The notes beneath the pieces were generated by a model, which saw nothing but the letters and a program-made list of their open reading frames with translations, ran no database searches and was not told where the DNA came from. Shown here piece by piece: positions 6,717-14,786 of a stretch of DNA of 23,074 nucleotides. Numbering within the stretch: the first letter of the stretch is position 1; each line of letters starts with the position of its first letter. This DNA is from Litorimonas sp964414555. Lineage in GTDB: Bacteria; Pseudomonadota; Alphaproteobacteria; Caulobacterales; Maricaulaceae. Location of the stretch: positions 1 through 23,074 of the forward strand of contig CAYPWW010000038.1 of assembly GCA_964414555.1 (NCBI GenBank), read 5' to 3'. Both the position numbers and the translations under genes were made by a program.

Positions 6717-7058
6717 ATGAGCAAGCGCGACGAACTAATCCAGAAATACGCAGAAGACATGAAATCCAAGATGGGCGAGACGCCTGACATGGACCTGCTG
6801 CGTAAGGTCACAATCGGATGCGGACCATCCATCTATAATCGTGACTCCTCCACTGTTTCGGCCTCCGACCAGAGCGAGCTAGACACCGTCAAGAACAACT
6901 TCCTGAAGAAAAAGCTCGGCTTGTCCGACAGCCAAGACCTCGACGGCGCCATCGCGGCTGTCATGGAAAAATACGGCAAGTCGAACCCGAACAAGTACCG
7001 GGCCGTTGTCTATTACATGCTGACAAAGCACTTCGGTAAAGAGAGCCACTACAAGTAG
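6717..7058 (+). CDS. DUF2853 family protein
   Basis: A 113-residue soluble, charged protein (MSKRDELIQKYAEDMKSK at the N-terminus) that matches the DUF2853 family. Family-like blocks are GCGPSIYNRDSSTVSASDQ (around 39-57), SELDTVKNNFLKKKLGL (58-74) and NKYRAVVYYMLTKHFGKES (91-109). The family's biochemical role is not established to my knowledge. ATG 6717 is chosen because GGGGA lies 7 bp before it; the frame is open further upstream, but that stretch overlaps the promoter-like box. It follows ccrM, has its own CtrA-like site and ends in a strong terminator, so it is probably a monocistronic, possibly cell-cycle-timed gene. No membrane segment or signal peptide is seen. Confidence 0.85.
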   Translation: MSKRDELIQKYAEDMKSKMGETPDMDLLRKVTIGCGPSIYNRDSSTVSASDQSELDTVKNNFLKKKLGLSDSQDLDGAIAAVMEKYGKSNPNKYRAVVYYMLTKHFGKESHYK

Positions 7059-7080
7059 GCCAACGCCGATTTCGAATAAG

Positions 7081-7109
7081 AAAGCCGGGCCCTCGGGTCC
7101 GGCTTTTTT
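7081..7109 (+). terminator. Intrinsic terminator between convergent genes
   Basis: A near-perfect stem, AAGCCGGGCC-CTCG-GGTCCGGCTT with one G-T pair, is followed by six T (7104-7109). It starts 23 bp after the DUF2853 stop. The minus-strand reading ends in TTTCTTATT, so it may also stop the convergent mutY/RraB transcript whose last stop codon is at 7117-7119. Confidence 0.92.
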
Positions 7110-7116
7110 ATGCCGT

Positions 7117-7872
7117 CTATTCTGGCAAAGGCACGACTCCACATCCCCAGCCATCGAATGCCCCACCTAAAGCAATCGCCTGCCGGAAATGGCCGAGACT
7201 ATGCGGGTTGATCGCCTGAACCGTCACCGCCGTCTGATTATGCGACTCCACCTCGAATGCCCTGTTGAGAAAGCCCCCAGTTTTTCGAATAGGGTCAACA
7301 CGATAGCCCTGTCCAAGCGCCCAACCTACATAGGCCTCCGCCGCAGATTTTTTGGGAAAGATCGAGAGGTAGTCGACCTCTCGTGGAGCTGAAAGATCAT
7401 CATTATGGTCGATCAGAGCGCGAATAACCTGCATATCTAATAAGACTTGGCGGTCCTCACCTGTCGCATAAAGTTCTTCAAAATAGACGGACTTTGCGGG
7501 GTCCTCTTTCGCTCCGCTTGTCAAAACATAGCCATTGGCCTCGCCGACGACAGAGACCTCCTCCGACAAGACTTTCGGAAAACCTTGCGTGTAATAAAAA
7601 TGATGACGCTGACCATTATAGGTGATCCGCCCAACCGTGAGACCACCCACGGTTTCGAAAAGCGCGTCGAGCTGATCCTGCAGGATATTCAGCCGCTCCG
7701 CCTCCGCATCGGTCGGCAATCCATTGTCCATTGCATCACGCAGCTGCGCCGTAATCATAACGGATTGATCCTGCGGTAGGGTCTGGATAAGCCCCGCAAG
7801 GCCCTCATCATAAACGATTGACCCGGAATGCCCGCCGATATTTGCGACGTAATGGGCCCAATTATCACTCAT
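7117..7872 (-). CDS. DUF695 - RraB (RNase E inhibitor-like) two-domain protein
   Basis: The 251-residue protein starts at ATG 7872 (MSDNWAHYVANIGGHSGS). The N-terminal ~130 residues resemble DUF695 (DNGLPTDAEAERLNILQDQL; GRITYNGQRHHFYYT). The C-terminal ~80 residues (FPKKSAAEAYVGWALGQGYR, ending in GGAFDGWGCGVV) resemble RraB/DUF1260, whose E. coli member binds RNase E and modulates its activity; the GGxYDGWGC-like end is the main evidence. The start overlaps the mutY stop as ATGA, so the two are translationally coupled; the frame stays open upstream inside mutY, but those 23 residues are a shadow of that gene. A cytoplasmic role in RNA turnover is possible but inferred, since RraB-like domains outside gammaproteobacteria are largely untested. 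Confidence 0.75.
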   Translation of the reverse strand: MSDNWAHYVANIGGHSGSIVYDEGLAGLIQTLPQDQSVMITAQLRDAMDNGLPTDAEAERLNILQDQLDALFETVGGLTVGRITYNGQRHHFYYTQGFPKVLSEEVSVVGEANGYVLTSGAKEDPAKSVYFEELYATGEDRQVLLDMQVIRALIDHNDDLSAPREVDYLSIFPKKSAAEAYVGWALGQGYRVDPIRKTGGFLNRAFEVESHNQTAVTVQAINPHSLGHFRQAIALGGAFDGWGCGVVPLPE

Positions 7873-8927
7873 TTTATGTCCTCTACCAACGTGATGGCCT
7901 TGCGAAACACCGTTGGCAAGCCAGAGATGTCTTCGGTCCACTCGCCCTCGGTCCGCTCGGCTGTTGTCGCGGTAAAGACTTTCAGGCGCAGTTCAAAGTG
8001 GGTGAAGACGTGACGGACGTAGCCGACATGCTCCCAATTATGCCGCTTTCCATCGACTTGGGGTGCGGCGGCGTGGTCTTTCGGCATCTCGCCCCAGTCG
8101 CTTGTCGGCAGACCCAACATCCCGCCGAGTAGCCCGCCATCTGGCCGTCGCTCGACCCGCACGGCGGCGGCGTGACGCAACACATAGGCATAGCCATGAC
8201 GGACGGGTTTGGGCTGTTTTTTCACTTTCTTCGGAAAATCTGTCTCTTGTCCGACGGCGCGGGCGGCGCAATCGGCCTGCCACGGACACAGCAGACAGCC
8301 CGGCGAGGTTGGCGTGCAAAGCGTCGCGCCGAGGTCCATCAATGCCTGACCATAATCACCGGGCCGATCCTCTCGCACCAAGGTCGCGGCCAGCGCGCGC
8401 AGCCCTTTGCGTCCTTTGGGCAGGGGCGGTTCATACATAAAGACACGGCTGATCACCCGCTCGACATTGCCATCAACGATATTTGTCGGCTCATCCGCGC
8501 AGATCGCCGCAATCGTTGCCGCCGTGTACGGACCAATCCCCGGCAGTTTCAGCAACGTCGCTTCATCCGTCGGGAAAACACCTGCATGCTCATCGCGAAC
8601 TGCGACCGCGCATTTGTGCAGGTTCCGCGCCCGCGCATAATAGCCCAATCCCGCCCACATCGACAGAACCTCGTCGCGTTCGGCATTGGCCAGATCTGAC
8701 ACGCTTGGGAAATGCGCCAAGAATTTTTCCCAATATGGCGTGGCATGGGCCAGCGTCGTTTGCTGGCTCATCACCTCAGACAGCCAGATCGCATATGGGT
8801 CCGGTACAACGCCGCGCGCGCGGTCTTCAGGTCGCACACGCCACGGCAAAGTCCGGCCTTGGACATCATACCAAGACAAGAGCTTTGCTCGCATGCTCAT
8901 GACATCTGTCACGCTTTTTTGATTCAT
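7869..8927 (-). CDS. mutY: A/G-specific adenine DNA glycosylase MutY
   Basis: The 352-residue base-excision repair enzyme removes adenine mispaired with 8-oxoguanine. Visible are catalytic Glu51 in WLSEVMSQQT, the helix-hairpin-helix LPGIGPYTAATIAAI (128-142), the catalytic Asp152 in NIVDGNVERVISR, and the [4Fe-4S] ligands Cys204-x6-Cys211-x2-Cys214-x5-Cys220. The C-terminal NUDIX-like domain has GLLGGMLGLPTSDW (265-278) and HVFTHFEL (306-313), the 8-oxoG-reading region. Length is normal. ATG 8927 starts only 7 bp from the divergent DUF721 start and has no clear Shine-Dalgarno; ATG 8900 or 8894 (MRAKLLSWYD) would match where other MutY proteins begin and leave room for a promoter. The stop overlaps the next gene (ATGA). 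Confidence 0.95.
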   Translation of the reverse strand: MNQKSVTDVMSMRAKLLSWYDVQGRTLPWRVRPEDRARGVVPDPYAIWLSEVMSQQTTLAHATPYWEKFLAHFPSVSDLANAERDEVLSMWAGLGYYARARNLHKCAVAVRDEHAGVFPTDEATLLKLPGIGPYTAATIAAICADEPTNIVDGNVERVISRVFMYEPPLPKGRKGLRALAATLVREDRPGDYGQALMDLGATLCTPTSPGCLLCPWQADCAARAVGQETDFPKKVKKQPKPVRHGYAYVLRHAAAVRVERRPDGGLLGGMLGLPTSDWGEMPKDHAAAPQVDGKRHNWEHVGYVRHVFTHFELRLKVFTATTAERTEGEWTEDISGLPTVFRKAITLVEDIK

Positions 8928-8934
8928 AGAGCGG

Positions 8935-9504
8935 ATGTGTCTGCTTTACGCCCGCACCGCAATGGGACAGAACGCCTGCGTGGATAAGGACAGACATAAT
9001 AAAGTCGTCTTGGATGACTGGCTCTCGCGGCAACGCGCACGCCCGCAATTCCGCTCGGCCCCGACGGCGGGACTGGCGGTGTCGAAGGTTATTCGCCCGC
9101 TCTCCAAAAAGCATGGCGGCAGCAGCTCTGCCCTCGCGCTAGAACGTATTTGGCCAGAAATCATGGGCCCGCGTTGGTCGAAAATCTCGACGCCTGTGCG
9201 CTTCACCGGCGGGCGAGACGGGCGCGCGCTGGTCATTTCCGCACCTGGTCCAGCGGCGTCCCTGATACTGGCGCAATCCGGGCCGATCCTTGCGCGGCTG
9301 AACGCCCATTTAGGTGAGGGTCATGTTCGCCGGATTAAGGTCGTGCAGGCGCGCATGACCGCGCCAAGCGATAATCGCCCGAAACGTGGCCTAACGCCGC
9401 GGCAAAGCGCAAAACTGCGTGACGGGCTTTCGCAAGTAGAACATCCGGGTCTAAAGCAGGCCTTGGAAAAGATGGGTCGAGGCATATTGCGTGATGATGA
9501 TTAG
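8935..9504 (+). CDS. DUF721 / DciA-like protein
   Basis: The 189-residue basic protein has a DUF721 core: SKKHGGSSSALALERIWPEI (about 57-76), WSKISTPVRFTGGRDGRALVI (81-101), and LILAQSGPILARLNAHLGEG followed by VRRIKVVQ (109-136). DUF721 includes DciA, the ancestral loader of the replicative helicase DnaB, which many bacteria lacking dnaC use; this gene could be it, but a plain DUF721 label is safer because more than one DUF721 subtype exists. The start is uncertain: ATG 8935 lies 7 bp from mutY's start, ATG 8962 is an in-frame alternative, and neither has a strong Shine-Dalgarno. The end overlaps the dsbA-like start by 14 bp, so this is the first gene of the DUF721-dsbA-dsbA-smc run. Confidence 0.8.
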   Translation: MCLLYARTAMGQNACVDKDRHNKVVLDDWLSRQRARPQFRSAPTAGLAVSKVIRPLSKKHGGSSSALALERIWPEIMGPRWSKISTPVRFTGGRDGRALVISAPGPAASLILAQSGPILARLNAHLGEGHVRRIKVVQARMTAPSDNRPKRGLTPRQSAKLRDGLSQVEHPGLKQALEKMGRGILRDDD

Positions 9505-10225
9505 AGTAATGACCATAGCCGCCGCCCTTCTACTGAGCGGGACGGCTCTCGCGCAGATGCAAACGGATATTCCGGCCAAGACGGATGCCGCGCCCGCTGT
9601 GGATTTTGTGTTTACCGAAGCGCCCGACGATCATGTCATCGGCAGTGAGACGGCGGCGCAAACGATCATTATCTATGCCTCTGTCACCTGCCCGCATTGC
9701 GGGGACTGGTTCAGCGAAGAATGGGACGCCGTGAAAACGGGGCTGGTCGACACAGACCTAGCCCGCATCGTATTTCGCGAACTGCCCACCGCGCCACAGC
9801 AAATGTCGGTGACGGGATTCCTTCTGGCTGAATGTGCGCCGCGCGAAGATTATTTCGACATCATCCTCTATCAGATGAAAAATCAGGACGCGATCTATGA
9901 CGCCGCCCGCGAAGGCACAGTGCGTGCGGAATATCAGAAGATCGCAAAGATGGCGGGCATGGAAGATGATGATGCCATCACTGCCTGCCTCCGTAATCCA
10001 GATATGATGGCGCATATTCAGGCTTCAGCTGATCGTCTGCGAGCGTCCGGTGCGCGCGGCGTTCCCGCCTTTTTCATCAATGGCGAGCGCTATGACGGTG
10101 AAACGGATGCCAAGACGATGGTCGACCTGATCACAGATATGGATGCCCGCGGTATCAGCACGATCCCAGCGGACGCCCAGAGCCGAAAGCCAGCAGCCGA
10201 CCATGCAGGCCACGGCCACGAGTAA
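9491..10225 (+). CDS. Periplasmic DsbA-family thiol oxidoreductase (CPHC)
   Basis: The 244-residue protein has a signal peptide (MMMIRVMTIAAALLLSGTALA, cleavage before QMQT), so it is periplasmic. The thioredoxin fold carries the classical DsbA active site Cys67-Pro-His-Cys70, and the cis-proline loop is GVPAFFING (Pro192). A second cysteine pair, Cys115 (ECAPR) and Cys166 (ACLRN), is shared with the next gene and may form a structural or relay disulfide. The C-terminus is His-rich (DHAGHGHE), perhaps metal-binding. It introduces disulfides into exported proteins by family analogy. Several clustered Met codons make the exact start ambiguous (9491, 9494, 9497 or 9509). It overlaps the DUF721 stop by 14 bp. 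Confidence 0.88.
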   Translation: MMMIRVMTIAAALLLSGTALAQMQTDIPAKTDAAPAVDFVFTEAPDDHVIGSETAAQTIIIYASVTCPHCGDWFSEEWDAVKTGLVDTDLARIVFRELPTAPQQMSVTGFLLAECAPREDYFDIILYQMKNQDAIYDAAREGTVRAEYQKIAKMAGMEDDDAITACLRNPDMMAHIQASADRLRASGARGVPAFFINGERYDGETDAKTMVDLITDMDARGISTIPADAQSRKPAADHAGHGHE

Positions 10226-10311
10226 GGCCGCGCAATTGCGTCCACAGGCCAGCCCGTCTTGGCTGTCTACAATGACTTGCTAATTCCCATTAAATCACAA
10301 GAATTGCGGTC

Positions 10312-10983
10312 ATGAGACCTGCTGATTCGATTTTTAAGCCCTTCCTGATTCTGGGGGTGGCGGCCGCGCTGAGTTTAGGTGCCTGTTCTGGCGCTGAGAC
10401 AGCGTCCCCAACAACAGGCGAAGCACCCGCCGAAGATTACTTGCGCGCAGATGATTACATCTTGGGCAAAGCCGACGCGCCGGTCACCGTCTTGGAATAT
10501 GCCTCTGTCGCCTGTGGGGCCTGCGCCGTTTGGCATCAGACCGTCTATCCCGAGCTGAAAGAGAAATATGTCGATACGGGCAAAGTGAAATACGTCTTTC
10601 GCCCCTTCCCCGCTGCCGATCCAGAAATGGCTCGCGCTGGGCACAAGCTCGCCTATTGCGCACCGCGCGACAAATTCTTCAAAAACATCAAACTCCAGTT
10701 TGATCGTCAGCAACAAATCTTCAACATGCTGCGCGGGGGTCAGGGACGCCAAGCCTATGTCAGCCTCGCGAAAGCCTCTGGCCTATCAGAAGCAGAATTC
10801 ACGACCTGCCTGACAAACCCCGAAATTGAGGAACGTTATCAGACCGACACCCAAGCTGGGATCGATATGGGCGTGAGCGGCACACCGACGATTTTCGTCA
10901 ATGGGGTCAAACTCGACGCCAATGATCTCGCCTCGATCGAAGCCGCTGGCGGTTTGCTCGGTGAGCCGGAAGCCGCCGAATAA
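10312..10983 (+). CDS. DsbA-family thioredoxin-like lipoprotein (CGAC)
   Basis: The 223-residue protein starts with a lipoprotein signal: hydrophobic residues 10-23, then a lipobox LGAC with Cys25 as the likely lipidation site, so it should be membrane-anchored on the periplasmic side. The thioredoxin-fold active site is Cys68-Gly-Ala-Cys71 rather than CPHC, and cis-Pro192 lies in GTPTIFVNG. Cys116 (YCAPR) and Cys166 (TCLTN) match the second cysteine pair of the preceding paralogue. The two genes look like an old tandem duplication that diverged in active site and localisation; the dipeptide between the active cysteines tunes redox potential, so this copy may work at a different potential. 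It lies 6 bp before smc. Confidence 0.87.
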   Translation: MRPADSIFKPFLILGVAAALSLGACSGAETASPTTGEAPAEDYLRADDYILGKADAPVTVLEYASVACGACAVWHQTVYPELKEKYVDTGKVKYVFRPFPAADPEMARAGHKLAYCAPRDKFFKNIKLQFDRQQQIFNMLRGGQGRQAYVSLAKASGLSEAEFTTCLTNPEIEERYQTDTQAGIDMGVSGTPTIFVNGVKLDANDLASIEAAGGLLGEPEAAE

Positions 10984-10989
10984 TTTATT

Positions 10990-13900
10990 ATGGGGTCGCT
11001 CGCCTTCAACGCGATCAAGCTGACAGGGTTTAAATCCTTTGTCGAGCCGACCGAGTTTCTAATCGAACCGGGTCTGACGGGAATCGTCGGACCGAATGGC
11101 TGTGGCAAATCCAACCTATTAGAAGCCATCCGCTGGGTCATGGGCGCCAATTCTGCCAAAGCCATGCGCGGCGCGGCGATGGAAGACGTCATTTTCAACG
11201 GCACAAAAACCCGCCCCGGACGCAATCAAGCCAGCGTGCTGCTGACCGTCGATAATTCTGCGCGCATCGCCCCACCTGCGTTCAACGACTCTGATATTCT
11301 GGAAATCCAGCGTCTGATCCAAAAGGACAAAGGCTCGAAATATCGGATCAATGGCAAGGTCGTGCGCGCGAAAGATGTGCAGCTGCTCTTTGCCGATGCC
11401 TCGACCGGCGCGAACTCGCCCGCCCTCGTCCGGCAGGGTCAGATTTCAGAGCTGATCGCAGCCAAACCCGCGAACCGCCGTCGCATCCTCGAAGAAGCCG
11501 CTGGCATTTCGGGCCTGCATTCCCGCCGGCATGAGGCGGAACTTCGCCTGCGCGCGGCGGAAAATAACCTCGATCGTTTGGACGATATTCTCGGACAGAT
11601 CGAAAGCCAGCTACTGTCCCTGCGCCGTCAGTCGCGGCAGGCCGCACGGTTCAAACGCCTCGCGGGGGAAATTCACGAATATAAAGCGCTGCTCTGGCTG
11701 AAACGCTGGCAATCCGCGCTGGACACATTGGAAGCCGCGCAAACAGATCTGCGCGAACGGGAAAATGCCGTCGCAGACACGGCCACACGCGCCAGCGAAA
11801 CCCTGCGCCGTGCGGATGAGCTGTCCGACCTGTTGAACCCAAAACGCGAAGAGCAGATGGTCGCCGCTGCCGTCTTGGCGCGGTTGAACGCAGCGAAAGA
11901 CGCGCTGGAGCAGGATGAACACAAGGCGAAATCCGAAATCCGCAAACTCGAAGCGCAGTTAGAAGATATCGCGGGCGATCTGGAGCGCGAGCAAGAGGTC
12001 GTCACCGACGCCGCCGAGGCCGAGAGCCGCTTGGCCGCAGAGCAGGCAGAACTCGAAGCGCTGAAAGATATTTCCGCTGCCCTCGATGCCGCTGCTGACG
12101 CCGCTAGCGAGGCCATTGCCGCACGCAATACGCTGGACGCGGAGTTTAACGAGCTGACCCGTCGCACTGCCGATCAGGCCGCGCGCCGCGAGGCCGCCGA
12201 GCGCGAACTGACCCAAGCCCAGCAACGCCGATCGCGCGTGACATTCGAGCTGCAAGGCACGCAAGAAAAGCTGGATGCGCTAGATGTTGAGAGCTTTGGC
12301 AGCGCCAATCTCTTCGGCGCCTCTGCCAAGGATGCATTGGCGGCTTTGGAAGCTGCGCGCGAGACAGAACAACGCCTGACGGCAGAGCGCACGACCGCAG
12401 AAGACGAAGACCGGACCGCGCGTGAACAGCTATCCAATGTGCGCCAAGCTGCACAGAAACTTACAGCGGAAAAATCGGCGCTGGAAAATGTGCTGCGCCG
12501 CAGTGCTTCGGCTGATTGGACCCCCGCGCTGGACAGCGTTCAAGCACAAGCTGGCTATGAGCAAGCCCTCGCCGCGGTGCTGGGCGAGGACCTAGAGGCG
12601 GCTGTTGGCGGGTCCGCCGGTCTGCGCTGGAACGGCGCGCAAACCCCGTCGCAAGACCTGCCTGCTGGCGTGGAACCGCTGTCGAAATATATCACCGCTC
12701 CGGCGGAACTGGCCCCGCGCCTGTCGCAAATTGGTGTTGCCGCGATTGACGACATTCACACCCTCGCCGCGCAACTAAAACCCGGTCAACGCCTCGTTAG
12801 CCCGCGCGGCGATGTTGTGCGTTGGGACGGCTTTACAATTGCGGCAGGGATCGAGACCAGCGCCGCGATTAAGCTGAAACAGCAAAACCGCGTCGCCGAA
12901 CTCGCAAAAGATATCACAGCGGCAGAAGCCGATGTCGCCAAAGCAACTGCGACCTTTGAAACTGCGCGCGAAGCCCGCCAAGCGGCAGAGACGGCCGCGA
13001 AAACCGCCCGTGCCGCCTTGCCCGATCTGGAACGCGCCGACCGCGCTGCCCAAGCCGCGATGGCGCAATATGAAACCGATATTGCGCGGGCGTCGGCACA
13101 GAAAACCAATCTAGAAGATCGCGTGGAACGCCTGAGCCTAGAGGCCGAAGAGCTGGCAAAACAGGTCACGGCAGCGGAAGAAAACCTCGCGACGCATTCT
13201 GGCGGAGAAGACCTAACGGAAGCCCGCGAAACATTGGCAGAAAAACTGCGTGCAGCGCGCGACGTGGCCGATGAAACCTCTGCGCAATATCGCAGCCTCA
13301 AGAATGAGAGTGAAGCCCGCGCCACCCGCCTGACCGCTGTAGAAAGCGAACGCAAAAACTGGGCCCGTCGCGCCGAAACGGCCCAACGCCGCGTCGAAAC
13401 GCTGGACGCTCGTAAAGCTGGCGTCGAGATGAGCTTGGCCGCGGCGCAAGACGGACCGGATCAATTCGCGGAACGCCGCCGGACCTTATTCGCAGAACTC
13501 GCCACAGCAGAAGCCCGTCGCACAGAGGCCGCAGACGCCCTCTCGCAAGCCGAGCAGGAAACCCAAGACGCGATCCAAGCCGCGCGCCAAGCCGAATCGG
13601 ATGCCGGGTCTGCACGCGAAGCCCGCGCTGGATCGGAAGCCCGCCTGACCGCGGCACAGGAACGGATCGGCGAAACGAAAGCCCGCGTGAATGAGACGCT
13701 GAATTGCGAACCGTCCGAGCTAATTTCCCATCTAGGCGAGCAAGATGCCGACTCGAAACTCTCCGAAGGTGACATCGAGAAAAAGCTAGAACGTCTGAAC
13801 GCCGAACGCGACCGGATGGGCGACGTCAACCTGCGCGCGGATGAAGAAGCCGGCGAACAGGAAACACGCCTCGCCGAAATTGCGACGGAACGCGAAGACC

Positions 13901-14442
13901 TGATCCAAGCCATCGCGCGCCTGCGCGAAGGCATTGATGAGTTGAACACCGAGGGCCGCCAACGCTTGCTGGCCGCGTTTGAGACGGTCAATGAACATTT
14001 CGGCCGGCTGTTCGTGACGCTGTTTGGCGGCGGTGAGGCTTCACTGGCCCTGACAGAATCAGATGACCCGCTAGAAGCTGGCCTTGAAGTCATGGCGCGC
14101 CCACCGGGGAAATCGCTGAAAGCGATGAGCCTGCTGTCGGGCGGGGAACAAGCCCTGACGGCGACGGCGCTGATCTTTGCGGTATTCCTCTCTAACCCTG
14201 CGCCCGTTTGTGTGCTGGACGAGGTCGACGCGCCTTTGGATGATGCAAATGTCGCGCGCTATTGCGATCTTCTGGACGATATGAAGCGCCACACGAATAC
14301 GAAATTCATCGCGATCACGCATAATCCCGTCACCATGAGCCGGATGGACCGCCTGTTCGGGGTGACCATGGCGGAACAGGGCGTCAGCCAGCTGCTAAGC
14401 ATTGAGCTGGCCAAGGCAGAAGCCCTCGTCGCGGCCGAATAG
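10990..14442 (+). CDS. smc: Chromosome partition protein SMC
   Basis: The 1150-residue SMC ATPase forms condensin with ScpA/ScpB to organise and segregate the chromosome. The N-terminal head has LTGFKSFVEPTEF and Walker A GPNGCGKS (34-41). Residues ~170-500 and ~640-1000 are two long coiled-coil arms rich in Ala, Glu, Arg and Gln. A hinge-like globular region lies at about 505-630, ending in PRGDVVRWDGFT. The C-terminal head carries the signature LSGGEQ (1049-1054), Walker B VCVLDEVDAPLDD (Asp1077, Glu1078) and a switch His in ITHNPVTM. Length is typical. ATG 10990 starts 6 bp after the lipoprotein gene, so it is probably in the same transcript. Many open frames exist antisense to the coiled-coil arms and are compositional shadows. 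Confidence 0.97.
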   Translation: MGSLAFNAIKLTGFKSFVEPTEFLIEPGLTGIVGPNGCGKSNLLEAIRWVMGANSAKAMRGAAMEDVIFNGTKTRPGRNQASVLLTVDNSARIAPPAFNDSDILEIQRLIQKDKGSKYRINGKVVRAKDVQLLFADASTGANSPALVRQGQISELIAAKPANRRRILEEAAGISGLHSRRHEAELRLRAAENNLDRLDDILGQIESQLLSLRRQSRQAARFKRLAGEIHEYKALLWLKRWQSALDTLEAAQTDLRERENAVADTATRASETLRRADELSDLLNPKREEQMVAAAVLARLNAAKDALEQDEHKAKSEIRKLEAQLEDIAGDLEREQEVVTDAAEAESRLAAEQAELEALKDISAALDAAADAASEAIAARNTLDAEFNELTRRTADQAARREAAERELTQAQQRRSRVTFELQGTQEKLDALDVESFGSANLFGASAKDALAALEAARETEQRLTAERTTAEDEDRTAREQLSNVRQAAQKLTAEKSALENVLRRSASADWTPALDSVQAQAGYEQALAAVLGEDLEAAVGGSAGLRWNGAQTPSQDLPAGVEPLSKYITAPAELAPRLSQIGVAAIDDIHTLAAQLKPGQRLVSPRGDVVRWDGFTIAAGIETSAAIKLKQQNRVAELAKDITAAEADVAKATATFETAREARQAAETAAKTARAALPDLERADRAAQAAMAQYETDIARASAQKTNLEDRVERLSLEAEELAKQVTAAEENLATHSGGEDLTEARETLAEKLRAARDVADETSAQYRSLKNESEARATRLTAVESERKNWARRAETAQRRVETLDARKAGVEMSLAAAQDGPDQFAERRRTLFAELATAEARRTEAADALSQAEQETQDAIQAARQAESDAGSAREARAGSEARLTAAQERIGETKARVNETLNCEPSELISHLGEQDADSKLSEGDIEKKLERLNAERDRMGDVNLRADEEAGEQETRLAEIATEREDLIQAIARLREGIDELNTEGRQRLLAAFETVNEHFGRLFVTLFGGGEASLALTESDDPLEAGLEVMARPPGKSLKAMSLLSGGEQALTATALIFAVFLSNPAPVCVLDEVDAPLDDANVARYCDLLDDMKRHTNTKFIAITHNPVTMSRMDRLFGVTMAEQGVSQLLSIELAKAEALVAAE

Positions 14443-14462
14443 GCTACAGCCAGAGGCGTCCT

Positions 14463-14615
14463 ATGCCCGCGTCATCCTCTCGCCGTGCTCGTATCGTCGC
14501 CCTGTGTTTCGGACTGATTTTCCTCGCGGGACTGCTCTTTTTAATGGCCCAACCGAGGCCTGTTTCGACGCCAGAGACGCTGAGTCCTGACACACCACAG
14601 GCGGAAGCCGAATAA
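14463..14615 (+). CDS. Small single-pass membrane protein (50 aa), unknown
   Basis: A short ORF, MPASSSRRARIVALCFGLIF then LAGLLFLMAQPRP, with a basic N-terminus, one hydrophobic helix (about residues 10-29) and an acidic Pro/Thr/Glu tail ending in QAEAE. This fits a small inner-membrane protein with the N-terminus inside. AGAGG lies 6 bp before the ATG, and the gene begins 20 bp after the smc stop, so it could be the last gene of that transcript. I do not recognise a family. Support is limited to the Shine-Dalgarno, the membrane helix and position; chance remains possible for a 50-codon frame. Confidence 0.5.
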   Translation: MPASSSRRARIVALCFGLIFLAGLLFLMAQPRPVSTPETLSPDTPQAEAE

Positions 14616-14687
14616 ACCACGCAAGAACATCGTGTAAAAACCGATAAAACGTGCGCTTTCAAAGACTTGCGACTGCACCCACTTGTG

Positions 14688-14716
14688 TTGACACACTCTA
14701 CCCCCTTGGTTAGGTA
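14688..14716 (+). promoter_or_regulatory. Candidate promoter for the atp operon
   Basis: TTGACA at 14688-14693 is a perfect -35 hexamer; 17 bp later is TAGGTA (14711-14716), a poor -10. The ATG of atpI is 71 bp further on. The -35 sits inside TGTGT-TG-ACACA (14685-14696). CCCCCT at 14701-14706 and AGGGGG at 14730-14735, followed by CGTTTTT, form an inverted repeat that could act as a leader hairpin or as a terminator for smc. Confidence 0.4.
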
Positions 14717-14786
14717 GGGGCCGCTTTCGAGGGGGCGTTTTTCCGATGTTCGGGAACGTCATTTTGGACAGCAAGAGCCGTAAGCC

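Noticed and set aside
8979..8988. Near DnaA box (CGTGGATAA) inside the DUF721 gene
   Set aside because: Single 8-of-9 match inside coding sequence with no second box or AT-rich region; no sign of an origin.
10231..10240. CGCAATTGCG palindrome after the first dsbA-like gene
   Set aside because: Ten-base palindrome with no T tract and no second copy seen; could easily be chance.
12786..14093. Long minus-strand frames opposite smc (189 and 210 codons)
   Set aside because: Ser/Arg/Ala-rich low-complexity translations arising from the repetitive coiled-coil codons of smc.
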